Positions 17,545 to 26,704 are shown, counted from the stretch's first letter. The stretch is DNA of 64,000 bases from Actinomyces viscosus (GCF_900637975.1 NZ_LR134477.1:1860001-1924000); one strand, 5' to 3'. Made by a program: numbers and translations. Notes: a model not told the origin generated them from the letters alone.

Positions 17545-18132
17545 ATGCACCAGCCCACCACCCCCGCAGAGGAGGACACCACCTGGAAGCCGGCCGTCCC
17601 CCTGTGGGGGGTGGTGTACGGACGGATCTTTCTCGGCATCCTCGAAGCCATCGCACTTGGGGCGGTCGTGGCCGCCTGGTCCGCCCTCACTCACGCTGGG
17701 CTCGGCTCCGACCAGGTCACGGGGTTCGCCATCGTAGCGACCACGGTACGTGAGACCCTCGACGCCACCACGATGCGCCTGACCATGCGCATCCAACGCA
17801 CCAACGACATGAACGCAACACAACGCACCACTGCCGCCATCATCTGCCCCGCCATCGGCGGAGCACTGGCGGCCGCGGTCTTCGCACCGCCCTCCCTCAC
17901 TCAGCTGACCCTTCTCACCTGGGCGCTGTTCATGGTGGTCACCTGCACGCTGGAACGGCCGTGGAAGACCACGATGTCCCACGAGGAGATGAAGGAACGC
18001 GCCCATCAGACCCGCCTCATGACCCGGGAGCACTTCGCCGAGGAGATCGCCGAGGGCCGGATGACCTTCCGCCCCATCGACGACGAGGGCTACTACCTCG
18101 ACGAGGACGGCAACCGCATCGATGAAGACTGA
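17545..18132 (+). CDS. Small four-helix membrane protein, paralogue B
   Basis: The 195-residue protein starts at ATG 17545 behind CGGAGAG, 34 bp after the Tat-exported protein. It has four membrane helices and a charged tail rich in Glu and Asp (ending DEDGNRIDED). It is a paralogue of the protein at 16053, sharing the AWSAL, V.RET.DA and ERPWKT features. The close spacing suggests one operon with the exported protein. Its first 190 bp, with leader, are duplicated at 24634-24842. Confidence 0.65.
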   Translation: MHQPTTPAEEDTTWKPAVPLWGVVYGRIFLGILEAIALGAVVAAWSALTHAGLGSDQVTGFAIVATTVRETLDATTMRLTMRIQRTNDMNATQRTTAAIICPAIGGALAAAVFAPPSLTQLTLLTWALFMVVTCTLERPWKTTMSHEEMKERAHQTRLMTREHFAEEIAEGRMTFRPIDDEGYYLDEDGNRIDED

Positions 18133-18163
18133 CCAACCGTTTCTGCAAGAAAATGTAGGTTAT

Positions 18164-18695
18164 TCAGGGTGAGGCTGGCTGATGAGAAAGTAGGGGTATG
18201 GCGATGGGGTGACGACTCGTTTCTGTGAGAGAATGCAACCGGAATACAGAAACCCTGCTGCAGGAACGAACTGTCGTGGTAAAGAATAGTACGGATCTTG
18301 ATAACCGCCAGCTGATCGGCCTGGTGGACCCAGTTGTCCAGGACGGAGATATTGGCCAGGCTCCCTGGGGTCCCGGGACCTCGAAGCGCAGTTAACTGAC
18401 GTATTCTCTGCATCTTCAGTGAAATTATCTTCCAGATATCTCTCAGGCATTGATCGTCGACATCTTGGGGGTGTCACAGCCGACGATCGTCACGGATAGT
18501 CAGGACGCTGACCGATATCGTCAAACAGACCAACGTCGCCTTCAATGTAACCAGCCCCACCACCGAACGCGACATCACCCACATCACCTCCTACAAGATC
18601 CTCCACCACAACCATCGGCCCCAGTAGAAACTTTCCCCAAACCACCACAGCAACCCTCACACTCTACGCATACACCACCCTCTGAAATGACCTTC
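18164..18695 (+). mobile_element. Decayed copy of the IS5/DDE_4-type element
   Basis: The left end retains TAGGTTATTCAGGGTGAGG, and the right end near 18675-18695 retains CACCCTCTGAAATGACCTTC; both match the ends of the element at 4751-5627. Inside, fragments such as ILGVSQPTIV and the C-terminal FPQTTTATLTLYAYTTL match that transposase. Most of the catalytic core is deleted and the frame is broken. It is inert unless mobilised in trans. Confidence 0.75.
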
Positions 18696-18926
18696 ATCAA
18701 GGCCTTTAATTGTCTGACCTCCCGGGTCTTCGACACCCACGTCACCGACATGTTCTCCGGCTACCGCGTCTTCTCGCGCCGGTTCGTCAAGACCTTCCCC
18801 GCCATGAGCCGCGAGTTCGAGACCGAGCTGACGGTCCACGCCGCCACCCTGCGCGTGCCCCAGATCGAGGTCCCGGTCGGCTTCAAGGAACGCGCCGCCG
18901 GCACGGAGTCCAAGCTCAAGGGTTTG
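18696..18926 (+). pseudogene. Fragment of a family 2 glycosyltransferase gene
   Basis: About 75 codons read like the middle of a dolichyl-phosphate-mannose-synthase-like GT2 protein: DMFSGYRVFSRRFVKTFP, then FETELTVHA and VPVGFKERAAGTESKLK. Neither the N-terminal DXD part nor the C-terminus is present. The open frame runs on to 18965 in unrelated low-complexity sequence. It is a stranded fragment between the decayed IS and the toxin remnants. Confidence 0.7.
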
Positions 18927-19002
18927 GGTGGAGTGCGTGTGGGTGTGGTTGTGTTGTCTATCTAACAGGTGGTAGTTGCTGGTGGTGGTTAGCGTGGGCG
19001 GC

Positions 19003-19167
19003 ATGTCTGATCGGTTGGTTGAGGATCTTCTGTCGCGGGTCGCTGAGCGAGGTGAGCAGGTGCTGGGTTGCGGTGCCGCTGGCCTGTGCGGTGTGGCCGC
19101 GGCCCTGGAGGGCACAGATTCGGATGCTGCCGCTGGTGCGCGGGGTCTTCTCGGGGCGGGGGTGTGA
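19003..19167 (+). pseudogene. Truncated ESX-type small protein
   Basis: The last 40 or so residues (containing VAAALEGTDSDAAAGARG) match the end of the small ESX-like protein at 58945-59250 (TASALEGADADAASGARQ). The first half of that protein has no counterpart here, so this copy has lost its N-terminus. It sits just upstream of a broken toxin gene, in the same order as in the intact locus at 58945. Confidence 0.6.
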
Positions 19168-19203
19168 TCTGCGGTGGGTGACACTCTTAGGGCCCCGGTG
19201 GGT

Positions 19204-19784
19204 GGTGGTTCGGGGAACGGTCTTGTGGCCTAGGTTCGGGAGAGCGAGACGGTGTGGTCTGGTTCTCGTCTGTTGGAGGACGGGGCTGATCTTCGGGAGG
19301 CCTTTGAGTCAGGCAGCTGGGTCGCCGGCTCCCTGGCAACTGTAGCCACGGCCACGGACGTGGCCTCAGCGGTGGTGGACCCCCTGGGTGAGGCCCTGGC
19401 CGCCGGGGTGGCCTGGGCCATTGAGCACCTGGGAAGCCTCAACGAGTGGCTGGATGAGCTCACCGGTGACAGCGACGCCGTGACCGCAGCGGCCTCGACG
19501 TGGACGAACATCTCCACCCAGCTGGGGTCCTGTGCCGACGACCTGGACCGGGTGTGTAACAGTCGCCTGGCCGGTCAGGAGTCCTACGCGGTGGCGACGT
19601 TTAAGTCGTTGCAGGCAGGGTCCGCGCAGCACCTGCGCATGACCGCCGGCCTGGCGGGGGCCATCAGCGGTGGGCTCACAGTGGCCTCCCTGGTGGTGCG
19701 GATGGTGCACGATCTGGTGCGTGACGCGATTGCTGACGTGATCGGCACGATCACCTCCGGACTGCCTCGAAGGTCACTATCGGG
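19204..19784 (+). pseudogene. N-terminal part of a broken type VII toxin gene
   Basis: The frame closely matches residues 2-185 of the intact toxin at 59254, including SLNEWLDELTGDSDAV, ATFKSLQAGSA and IVR.. MVHDLVRDAIADVIG-like text. It is damaged twice. An in-frame TAG at 19231-19233 stands where the intact gene has GAG, and 11 extra bases near 19754-19765 shift the frame. Translation could restart at GTG 19252. The rest of the gene continues in the next frame from 19785. Confidence 0.75.
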
Positions 19785-20798
19785 GTGCTCACTGCTGGTC
19801 TGGCGGCTCCGTGGGCGGTGGCCTCAGTCATCGCGGACGTCTCGGCCTGGGTCACCCGCCTGGCCAAGGAGGTCGCCGACACCGTGGCCTCGGCTAGGAA
19901 CCTGGGGGAGCTGCTGAAGCGGGCCAGGCGCCTGCTGGATGACGTGGGTGAGGCCTTCGCCCGCATCCCGGCTAAGGCAGGTGAGACCGCAACCAGGGTC
20001 GGCACCGATATCGCTGCCACCGCCCAGCGCAGGGTCGAACAGGTCCAGGACCTCGCCTCCTCCCTGGGCCCCCAGCCGGCACTGGCCGGCACCCCCGCCA
20101 TGACTCTGTCCATGGCCCAGGCCCGCCGAACCGGCAAAGCCAGACCCACCGCGTACAGACCCGACGGCCCCAAGACCCCCAATCCTAACAAGGGCCGCTG
20201 GGGCCAAACACTCAACGAAGCGGGTGCTGGTGCTAAGGGCGGCGATGACGCGGCAGAGGCAGCCAGGCCCAGCGCGAAGCAGTCCGACGACGCTGCTAAG
20301 GCTAACGCGCCCGAAAGGGTGGAGGCCGACAGCAGCGCCGCTACCGGTGAGGGCGCCACGCAGTGGGACGACCCGGGGAAAGTTCAAGAATGGTATGACG
20401 AGCTCCCCACGAAAACTCGCTCGCCGTCGACAGAGGCGTACCAGTACCAGCACAGGGTCCTGGGGACCGATGTCGAGCGCCAGCTAACGACCGACAGTGG
20501 TGAAACCGTCTGGGCGGACTCAGTCACCACGGATGGCACGGGAATCACCAAGGCCTGGGACGCCAAGCACACAGGAGGTGGAGACAGTGCCCTCTATCAA
20601 GGCAAGGCTCCTGAGTTCCTCATGGGAGACTTCAATGATGAGATGAAGGTGTACGGTGAGGTGATAAGGTCGTCGGGCAATCCTGTCTCTAGTCTGACCC
20701 TGGTCACCAACACCCCGGAGTCTGCAGAGTTTCTCGGTCAGCGCGCCCGAGACATTCTCGGCCCCGATGTGGAGCTGCACATCCAACTGGTTCCATAA
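19785..20798 (+). CDS. C-terminal portion of a type VII toxin, nuclease-like tip
   Basis: This open frame of 337 residues starts at GTG 19785, after the frameshift. Residues 1-55 continue the shared trunk of the 59254 toxin (TAGLAAPWAVASVIADVS). Residues 60-190 are an Ala/Lys-rich linker. The last 140 residues form a unique tip with VWADSVTTDGTG and KAWDAKHTGG. A D-x(n)-DxK arrangement like this is typical of restriction-endonuclease-fold toxins, so DNase or RNase activity is suggested. The gene cannot give the full protein without repair of the frameshift, so it may survive as a silent tip cassette. The candidate immunity gene follows after 19 bp. Confidence 0.55.
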   Translation: MLTAGLAAPWAVASVIADVSAWVTRLAKEVADTVASARNLGELLKRARRLLDDVGEAFARIPAKAGETATRVGTDIAATAQRRVEQVQDLASSLGPQPALAGTPAMTLSMAQARRTGKARPTAYRPDGPKTPNPNKGRWGQTLNEAGAGAKGGDDAAEAARPSAKQSDDAAKANAPERVEADSSAATGEGATQWDDPGKVQEWYDELPTKTRSPSTEAYQYQHRVLGTDVERQLTTDSGETVWADSVTTDGTGITKAWDAKHTGGGDSALYQGKAPEFLMGDFNDEMKVYGEVIRSSGNPVSSLTLVTNTPESAEFLGQRARDILGPDVELHIQLVP

Positions 20799-20817
20799 CC
20801 TAGAAGGAGAAGTAAAA

Positions 20818-21240
20818 ATGAGCGTCAGGTATCTTTACACCACACTCAACTCAGGGCGCGTCATCGCCGATACTGACACATTCCTCAGCGAAGGAAAGCA
20901 ACAGTGGCCAGACTGTAGGACAATATCTGTGGCATCCGCCGACCGCGAGGTCGATGTAGAAATTCTGACACCCCCGGACGGGGCGTCGACGATTATCAGT
21001 CACTTCCGTGACGGTCGGCTTATATCTGTTGGCGGGGCAGATTTTGAGGAGGCCGCCGACATCGCTGTGTGGGTACGGTCCCTTAACCCGGATCCCAACC
21101 TGATGCTATGGTTCACCACCAACAGCTTTGATGGTCATACCGTTTTGACTCCCGGTATCACGGCCCAGGAGGTCATTGATCAGTGGGTGGATCATCGCGA
21201 GCACGACCCCTTTGTGGAGTACCCTGAGTACCTCTCCTGA
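20818..21240 (+). CDS. Candidate immunity protein for the nuclease-like toxin
   Basis: The 140-residue soluble, acidic protein starts at ATG 20818 behind AGAAGGAGA, 19 bp after the toxin tip. Its mix of predicted strands and a C-terminal helix (GITAQEVIDQWVDH) fits small actinobacterial immunity-like proteins, but no named family is recognised. Its intact frame beside a broken toxin fits the usual persistence of immunity genes. Its 3' end overlaps the convergent lipoprotein gene by 135 bp. Confidence 0.6.
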   Translation: MSVRYLYTTLNSGRVIADTDTFLSEGKQQWPDCRTISVASADREVDVEILTPPDGASTIISHFRDGRLISVGGADFEEAADIAVWVRSLNPDPNLMLWFTTNSFDGHTVLTPGITAQEVIDQWVDHREHDPFVEYPEYLS

Positions 21241-21864
21241 CGACTCCGCCGACACCGATAAATTCACGGCCCCACCCCAGTTTCGGAAGACAACCGTGGT
21301 GGTGGCCCACACCGGCTGACACGGGCCACCACCACGGTTACGCGCCAGCACCCTCGTTCTCCAGAGGACGGTGAGGACTGTGCCGTCCGGGTACTGCCAC
21401 AGCGCTGCCCAATTGTTGGTCTCCAGAGGGATCGTCACACCTTCGCTGTCGGTGCCGTCCAGGGTGAAGCGGGTTGCGCGCTGAAGAGCCGCCGCCTCTG
21501 AGTATGTGTGAGCGTCATATAACCCAGGAAGGTCTATTTCTGTAGTTAACTCAGTAAATGCGACCTCAAAATCTTCCACTTCAACTTGTTGCTCAGAAAA
21601 CCCGTATACTATGCATGAATACGAGGCATAGAAGGCGCCATCGCGCTCATAAGAAAACATTCTTATCTGTTGGTTCAGTACTCTTTCGACATCGCCTGCA
21701 GCGGCTACATCACACAACGGAACGTTGCGCGCTACCGCAGCCGTGCTGGAGGCAGATACCCTCGCGGCTCTCATGGAACCATTAGGGGAGCACCCACTTA
21801 AAAGAAGAAGAGCTACTGCTGTTCCGCACAGCGCTCTTGACGACAGCAAGCTACCCATCATCAC
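21106..21864 (-). CDS. Lipoprotein
   Basis: The 252-residue protein begins with a short charged N-terminus and the lipobox LLLLSGC (Cys 25), so it should be anchored to the outer face of the membrane. It starts at GTG 21864 or ATG 21861 behind AAGGAGATC, 11 bp after the frameshifted gene upstream, as the last gene of that operon. No domain was recognised. The last 45 residues run antisense to the convergent immunity gene, so the original C-terminus may have been replaced by rearrangement. Confidence 0.65.
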   Translation of the reverse strand: MMMGSLLSSRALCGTAVALLLLSGCSPNGSMRAARVSASSTAAVARNVPLCDVAAAGDVERVLNQQIRMFSYERDGAFYASYSCIVYGFSEQQVEVEDFEVAFTELTTEIDLPGLYDAHTYSEAAALQRATRFTLDGTDSEGVTIPLETNNWAALWQYPDGTVLTVLWRTRVLARNRGGGPCQPVWATTTVVFRNWGGAVNLSVSAESSGEVLRVLHKGVVLAMIHPLINDLLGRDTGSQNGMTIKAVGGEP

Positions 21865-21875
21865 CTTTGATCTCC

Positions 21876-23617
21876 TTAGCCCTTCCGCTTCTGGGCATCC
21901 TCAAGTCCGTTTGAGCGACCCTTGGCGGATTTTCCCATAAATTGATTGCTTAATTTCTTGAGGGAGGGGTCTCCTGGTTCAGTTCTTTGCCCGCTGGGTT
22001 CACTAGGATCTGGAACCGTTGTAGTGATGTGCTCGGGGATGGTGTCGGTCCAGGACCTAATATCTTTCAGATCCTCCTGAGATGCCTTTGATAAATCGAT
22101 TCCGTGCTTACCGTCACTGTTTGAGGTAATCCACGGGTATTGCTCACAATCTTCCACGGAGAAGTCGTTAGTCCCGCGTTCGCGGCATCCCGTACCGCGT
22201 AGGCCCACATTTGTTCATCAGGGTTGGCTCCCATAGTGGATTCGACTTTCTTTGTGCCGAATATTTCGTTAGTCACAAGGGGGCTAGTTAAAGTTGTCGT
22301 TGCCAGTGATGCGTCTGTCTGAAATGGGGTGCTGAGTCCTCCTGAGGCCACTGCTGTAAATCCCGTTAAAGCAGCTGCTGCGTTGGCGCTTCGCACACTT
22401 GTGTCCTCTTTTAATTGTTCATTAATCGCATCTGCTTTAACGTCAGCAATTGCCGTGAAATGATTAAGGGCAGCGGATCCTCTTGAATATGCCTCATTGA
22501 TTTGTGCAAGCTGAGCATCTTTGTTTCCTTGAAAGCGCTCGATTTGCTCCGCAGACTTTCCGGTTGCATGCTTGGCGAGACTTGCACCAATAGTGGCGGC
22601 GGCATCTTGACTGTCGGCGACACGATATGCGAGCGCATTGAAGTCGGCCACTGTCGCCTCGGGGAGTTTTTTTCCGGTTGACGGATCAACCGCCGATCCT
22701 CCGTTCCAGGCTTGAGTTAACTCAGGTGCACAGTTCGCTAGAAGGGTTCCGAGGCTGGCCTTTGCGTCATCACTGTAGACGACAGCGTTGCCTGATTGTT
22801 GCCACGAGCGTTTGCTGGGGTTGTATTCAGATACATTTGCCGCAATTTCATGGACAGCTACGCCGGCCAGCTGACGTGCTCTTTCGCTTTCGGAAGCACC
22901 CCCGGAAGGGTTATCTACTGTGGAGGCTCGTTTGCTGGACGCTGAGGCGACTGCGGCTGTGAACCCGGCGAATCCGGCAGGGTCCCAGCTCCAGTCGTAT
23001 TTTGATAGTGCTTCAACACGACTCGCATTAACGCTCCCATCCTTTCCGTTAGGAGCCAGGTACTTTAAAGCTGCGTCAACGTTACCTCCCATGGCGTCCA
23101 AGACCCCACCCATGGGGTTGAATGAATAACCTTTGTCGTATAGTACGGCATAGCCCTTATCGCCGGAGAATTTAGCGTTAAGACGATTGGTCTCAATGAT
23201 CTCAGGGTCGATCGTCGCTAGGTCTTCAGCGAGACTCACCAGGAAATCGGTTCCGAAGCGTAGATCGTTCACGTGATTTCCGTCGGCGTCGTGATGACCT
23301 AGAATATAGTTGAGGGCAACTAGCTGCTTCGTTTCCTGCTCCTGGATCGCAAGGTAGTTGTTTGGATTCTTATAATCGCCTCCGCCGTTGACGGTTTCGA
23401 AGATCGCGTCTGATACTTTTTTGGCCTTTTCACTGCCCCACGTGCTGGAGGCGGCTGCTAGTATATTTCCCAGCGTTGATGCAACTTGAGTGTTGAATCC
23501 GTCCTTTTCTTTTTGCTCCTCCGTGGCGAATACGAATGGGAGCTTAGTAATGTTCTCCGGCCCGACTTCGTCGATGAAAGCTGTCGAATAGGATGAACTG
23601 TCCTTGTTTGTCTCCAT
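21876..23617 (-). pseudogene. Large ESX-associated protein (DUF6571-like), frameshifted
   Basis: From ATG 23617 the frame runs 516 codons, but coding character switches frame near 22171-22175. After DAANAG, the plausible continuation is TNDFSVEDCEQYPWITSN in the next frame, ending at 21876. This is just before the ribosome site of the lipoprotein, which supports the shifted reading. One base is missing from a GCGGGAC run. The joined product would be about 580 residues, Ala-rich, with helical N-terminal text resembling DUF6571 proteins found with WXG100-like genes. No signal peptide or toxin motif is seen. A sequencing error or ribosomal slippage could also explain the break. Confidence 0.6.
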
Positions 23618-23677
23618 TGAGGCCTGAACATCAGTGGCTGTGCGGCCGCTTCTTGGGCGCCCGCCATTGGCGAGGGT

Positions 23678-24046
23678 CTACGCATCCTTGGCGTCCAGTG
23701 CCCCCTGGCTCCAGGTGTTGAACTCGCCCTCCCCCGCTTGGAGGACCGCATCAGGGACATTCGCCACGGTGATTGTCCCACCGTTCATGGTGGCGACACC
23801 ATTCGCATTGAGCTCGATAATACGATTCATCTCAGCCTCGATCTGATCAACGCGGAGGCGAACAGCATCAATATGGACAGCCGTATTGTTGCAGAACTCA
23901 CCAACCGCATCGGACGGTGACGGGTCCCCCAGACTCTCACTCTCCCTATCAATACTCGCCCGAGCACGCCCCGCCTCATCAACCTTCTCCCGAATACCCT
24001 TGAGCTTCTTCCTCAAGTTATCAGGATTGAGCTTAATGACTCCCAC
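23678..24046 (-). CDS. Small WXG100-like protein
   Basis: The 122-residue helical protein begins at GTG 24046 behind GAGGAGG. It has a basic first helix (LRKKLKGIREKVDEAG), a polar loop near residues 35-48 and a second helix with heptad spacing (VRLRVDQIEAEMNRII), followed by a Gly/Ala-rich tail. The helix-loop-helix build without signal peptide fits an ESX-type secretion partner. It is the second gene of a minus-strand operon and ends 60 bp before the large protein. Confidence 0.6.
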   Translation of the reverse strand: MGVIKLNPDNLRKKLKGIREKVDEAGRARASIDRESESLGDPSPSDAVGEFCNNTAVHIDAVRLRVDQIEAEMNRIIELNANGVATMNGGTITVANVPDAVLQAGEGEFNTWSQGALDAKDA

Positions 24047-24098
24047 TGTCTATAACCTCCTCAGAGACTATCGGGCTTGAGAGAAACCGCGGCCTATG

Positions 24099-24383
24099 TC
24101 AATCATCCTGCAAGGACGGGGAGTCTCTCTCCGACACGAGAATGCTGTAGAGGCTGGCGAAGTCCTCCGCCAGCCTATTGACAGGTTCTCTGACCGACTC
24201 CGCCTCCTGGTCCGCCAGGGCGGAGGTCCAAGTGTCAGAAGCGTTGACGCCCCGGGCGTACGCGCCTCCAGGATCAGCCGGCGACCCGTCCGAACCGTCC
24301 TCGAACCCCAAGGACCTGGTCCTACCGCCCACGAAGTCGGCAAGCCTCTGAAGATTCTCCCGGGTCCTAGCCCTGTCCGCCAT
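24099..24383 (-). CDS. Small ESX-operon protein
   Basis: This 94-residue hydrophilic protein starts at ATG 24383 behind GGGGAGGGG. It is helical at both ends with a Gly/Asp-rich middle (FEDGSDGSPADPGGAYARG). It has no signal peptide and no recognised family. It is the first gene of the operon running to the lipoprotein at 21106, with 52 bp to the next start. A WXG100-like or chaperone role is suggested only by context. Confidence 0.55.
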   Translation of the reverse strand: MADRARTRENLQRLADFVGGRTRSLGFEDGSDGSPADPGGAYARGVNASDTWTSALADQEAESVREPVNRLAEDFASLYSILVSERDSPSLQDD

Positions 24384-24633
24384 ACCCCTCCCCAACAAGC
24401 GAATTAACGGTCAGTTAAACCAATCGCCACCCTACGATGGAAGAGCAAGGAGACGCAAGCGACTCAGACAGTCCACCTGGATCCGCCCCCTGCCTCTGGT
24501 GATTCTGGTGATGCGAATGCCTTCGGGCCTGAGGGACCCCGGATAACAGAATCCGCTCGCCACCACCGACGATCACCGGCCGCAAAGACAGTCAAAGACA
24601 GTCACAGTCTCGCTAGCACGGCTACGCGGCAGG
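24384..24633. other. Promoter region of the minus-strand ESX operon
   Basis: No gene is seen. The region should carry the promoter for the operon starting at 24383. A short direct repeat AAAGACAGTCAAAGACAGTCA lies near 24584-24605. Confidence 0.35.
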
Positions 24634-24842
24634 TGTAGGCCGCAAGACTCACGAGCTCGGAGAGCACGATGCACTGGCCCCCCGCCCCCCGCAGGGGGCG
24701 ACACCGCCTGGAAGCCGGCCGTCCCCCTGTGGGGGGATGGTGTACGGACGAACCCTTCTCGGCATCCTCGAAGCCATCGCACTCGGAGCGGTCGTGGCCG
24801 CCTGGTCCGGCCTCACTCACGCCGGACTCGACTCAGGCCACC
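24634..24842 (+). pseudogene. Truncated duplicate of membrane protein paralogue B
   Basis: The stretch closely repeats the leader and first 190 bp of the gene at 17545, including ACGAGCTCGGAGAGCACGAT and a long run of near-identical sequence through the first membrane helix. Short deletions in the proline-rich start and an extra base after the G run break the frame. The similarity stops abruptly near 24842, close to the end of the betaine-type transporter operon. Confidence 0.75.
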
Positions 24843-24875
24843 GCCCGCATGACCGGGGTGAGCCGACATGCCGCC

Positions 24876-25751
24876 TCAGGACGTCTTGAAGTCGTAGCGC
24901 GGGTACTTCTGGGACCAGGCGATGGCCGCCTCGTCCTCCTTGCCCTCACCATAGGTATTGACGACCATGTCCTCGAGGCTGCCGTAGGTGGCCTCATCCA
25001 TCTTGATGGAACCGAGCCACCTGGCGAGCTCGGGAAAGTCCTGCGCAAAACCCTCCCGCCCCAGGAAGTGAAGGCCCTCCCCCTTGCCGAAGGCGCCCTT
25101 GGGATCCTCCAGGTCACGCATGTTGAAGGTGGTGTTCGCCCAGAAGGGGTGCCACAGGGTGACCACGATCTCCTGCCTGGCGTCGACGGCCTTCTTGAGC
25201 TCGGTGAGCATGCTCGCGGTTGAGGAGGTCAGGAACTTCATGTCCTGCAGGCCGTAGGCCGGAATCACCTGCTCCTCAGAGACCTTGACCAGGCCGGACC
25301 CCGACTCGATGCCGACGATCCGGTTGTCGATCTGCGAGGCACGGGGCTTGATGTCCTCGATCGAGGTCATGGAGGAGTAGTCCGGGACGGACCAGCACAG
25401 CCTGGCCGAGTCGTAGTACGTCCCCAGGTCCTCGATGTACCTGCGGTACTTGTCCATGTAGTCCTTGTGGGTGATGTCGGGCCACGCCGAGGGGTAGAGA
25501 TCGACCGCCCCCTGGCTGAGCCCCGCGTAGAGCGGCCCGGCCTCACTGAGGTCCATGAGCTTGATCCGGTAGCCGGCCTTCTCCAGCTGGGTCTTGAGCA
25601 GGTGGGTCATGGACAGGCCGTCGCTCCAGGACGGGATGAAGCCGAGGCGAAGCCGCTTACCACCCCCACTGGATGCCCCGCAGGCCGACAGGGCGCCCGC
25701 TGCCGCCAGCGAGGTGAGGGCGGTGGTGAACGTGCGGCGGGAGGTCTGCAT
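24876..25751 (-). CDS. Glycine betaine/choline-type ABC transporter substrate-binding lipoprotein
   Basis: This OpuAC/ProX-type binding protein of 291 residues starts at ATG 25751 behind AAGGAGC. It has a TSRRTF twin-arginine-like signal ending in the lipobox LSAC (Cys 24), so it may be a Tat-exported lipoprotein. Family features include GFIPSWSDGLSMTHLLK at the start of the mature part, DLYPSAWPDITH and TLWHPFWAN. It is the last gene of the ATPase-permease-binding protein operon. The likely substrates are quaternary ammonium osmolytes; proline betaine or carnitine are possible. Confidence 0.88.
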   Translation of the reverse strand: MQTSRRTFTTALTSLAAAGALSACGASSGGGKRLRLGFIPSWSDGLSMTHLLKTQLEKAGYRIKLMDLSEAGPLYAGLSQGAVDLYPSAWPDITHKDYMDKYRRYIEDLGTYYDSARLCWSVPDYSSMTSIEDIKPRASQIDNRIVGIESGSGLVKVSEEQVIPAYGLQDMKFLTSSTASMLTELKKAVDARQEIVVTLWHPFWANTTFNMRDLEDPKGAFGKGEGLHFLGREGFAQDFPELARWLGSIKMDEATYGSLEDMVVNTYGEGKEDEAAIAWSQKYPRYDFKTS

Positions 25752-25826
25752 GGCGCTCCTTCGATACGCGCCCGGCACCGGAGAGGGCGGAGCGGAAAAG
25801 CACCGTCGGGTCAGTCGAGTCATGGG

Positions 25827-26704
25827 TCACCGCCTCTTGATCAGTGAGAGCAGCGAGCCCTCCTCCCGCGGCGCCCCGAGGGCCGCGGTCACCCGGTCCA
25901 GGAAGATCGCCAGGAACACGATGGACAGGCCCGCCTCAGTGCCCTTGGCGATGTCGATGGTGGACAGGGCGTTGACGACCTCTTTCCCCAGGCCGTCGGC
26001 CCCGACCATGCCCGCGATGACGGCCATCGACAGGGCCAGCATGATGACCTGGTTGACGCCGGCCATGATGGTGGGGACGGCCAAGGGCAGCTGGATGCCC
26101 CTCAGGATCTGCCAGTCGGTGGCGCCGAAGGAGCGCCCCGCCTCGACGGTCTCCTTGTCCACCTGCTTGATGCCCAGCTCGGTCATGCGCACCCCGGGAG
26201 GCATGGAGAAGATGAGGGTGGCGAACATGCCGGGAACCACGCCGATGGAGAAGAACAGGACCGAGGGGATGAGGTAGACGAAGGCGGGCATCGTCTGCAT
26301 GAGGTCGAGGATGGGGCGGATGAGCGCGCTGACGTACTTGTTGCGGGCGGCCCAGATCCCCAGGGGGATCGCGAGGATGAGAGCGGTCAGGGTCGCCAGG
26401 GTGACCAGGACTAGCGTCTCCATCGCGTTGCGCCACTGCCCCAGGGAGATGATGAGCAGGAAGGTGACGGCGGTCCCCACGGCCAGCCTCCACGACTTCG
26501 CCGCCCAGGCGATGAGCACGAAGACGACCACCATGAGCAGGGGCGGCACGGCCAGGATCAGGTCCACGAGGGTGTCGTTGACCGAGGTTCCGGCCTGGGA
26601 GACGACGGAGAGGAATCCGTGAAGATGGTTCTGGATCCAGTCGATGAGGGCCTCGACCATCGAGCCCAGAGGAATCTTGGGGATGGGGGTCTGTGCGGGA
26701 ATCA

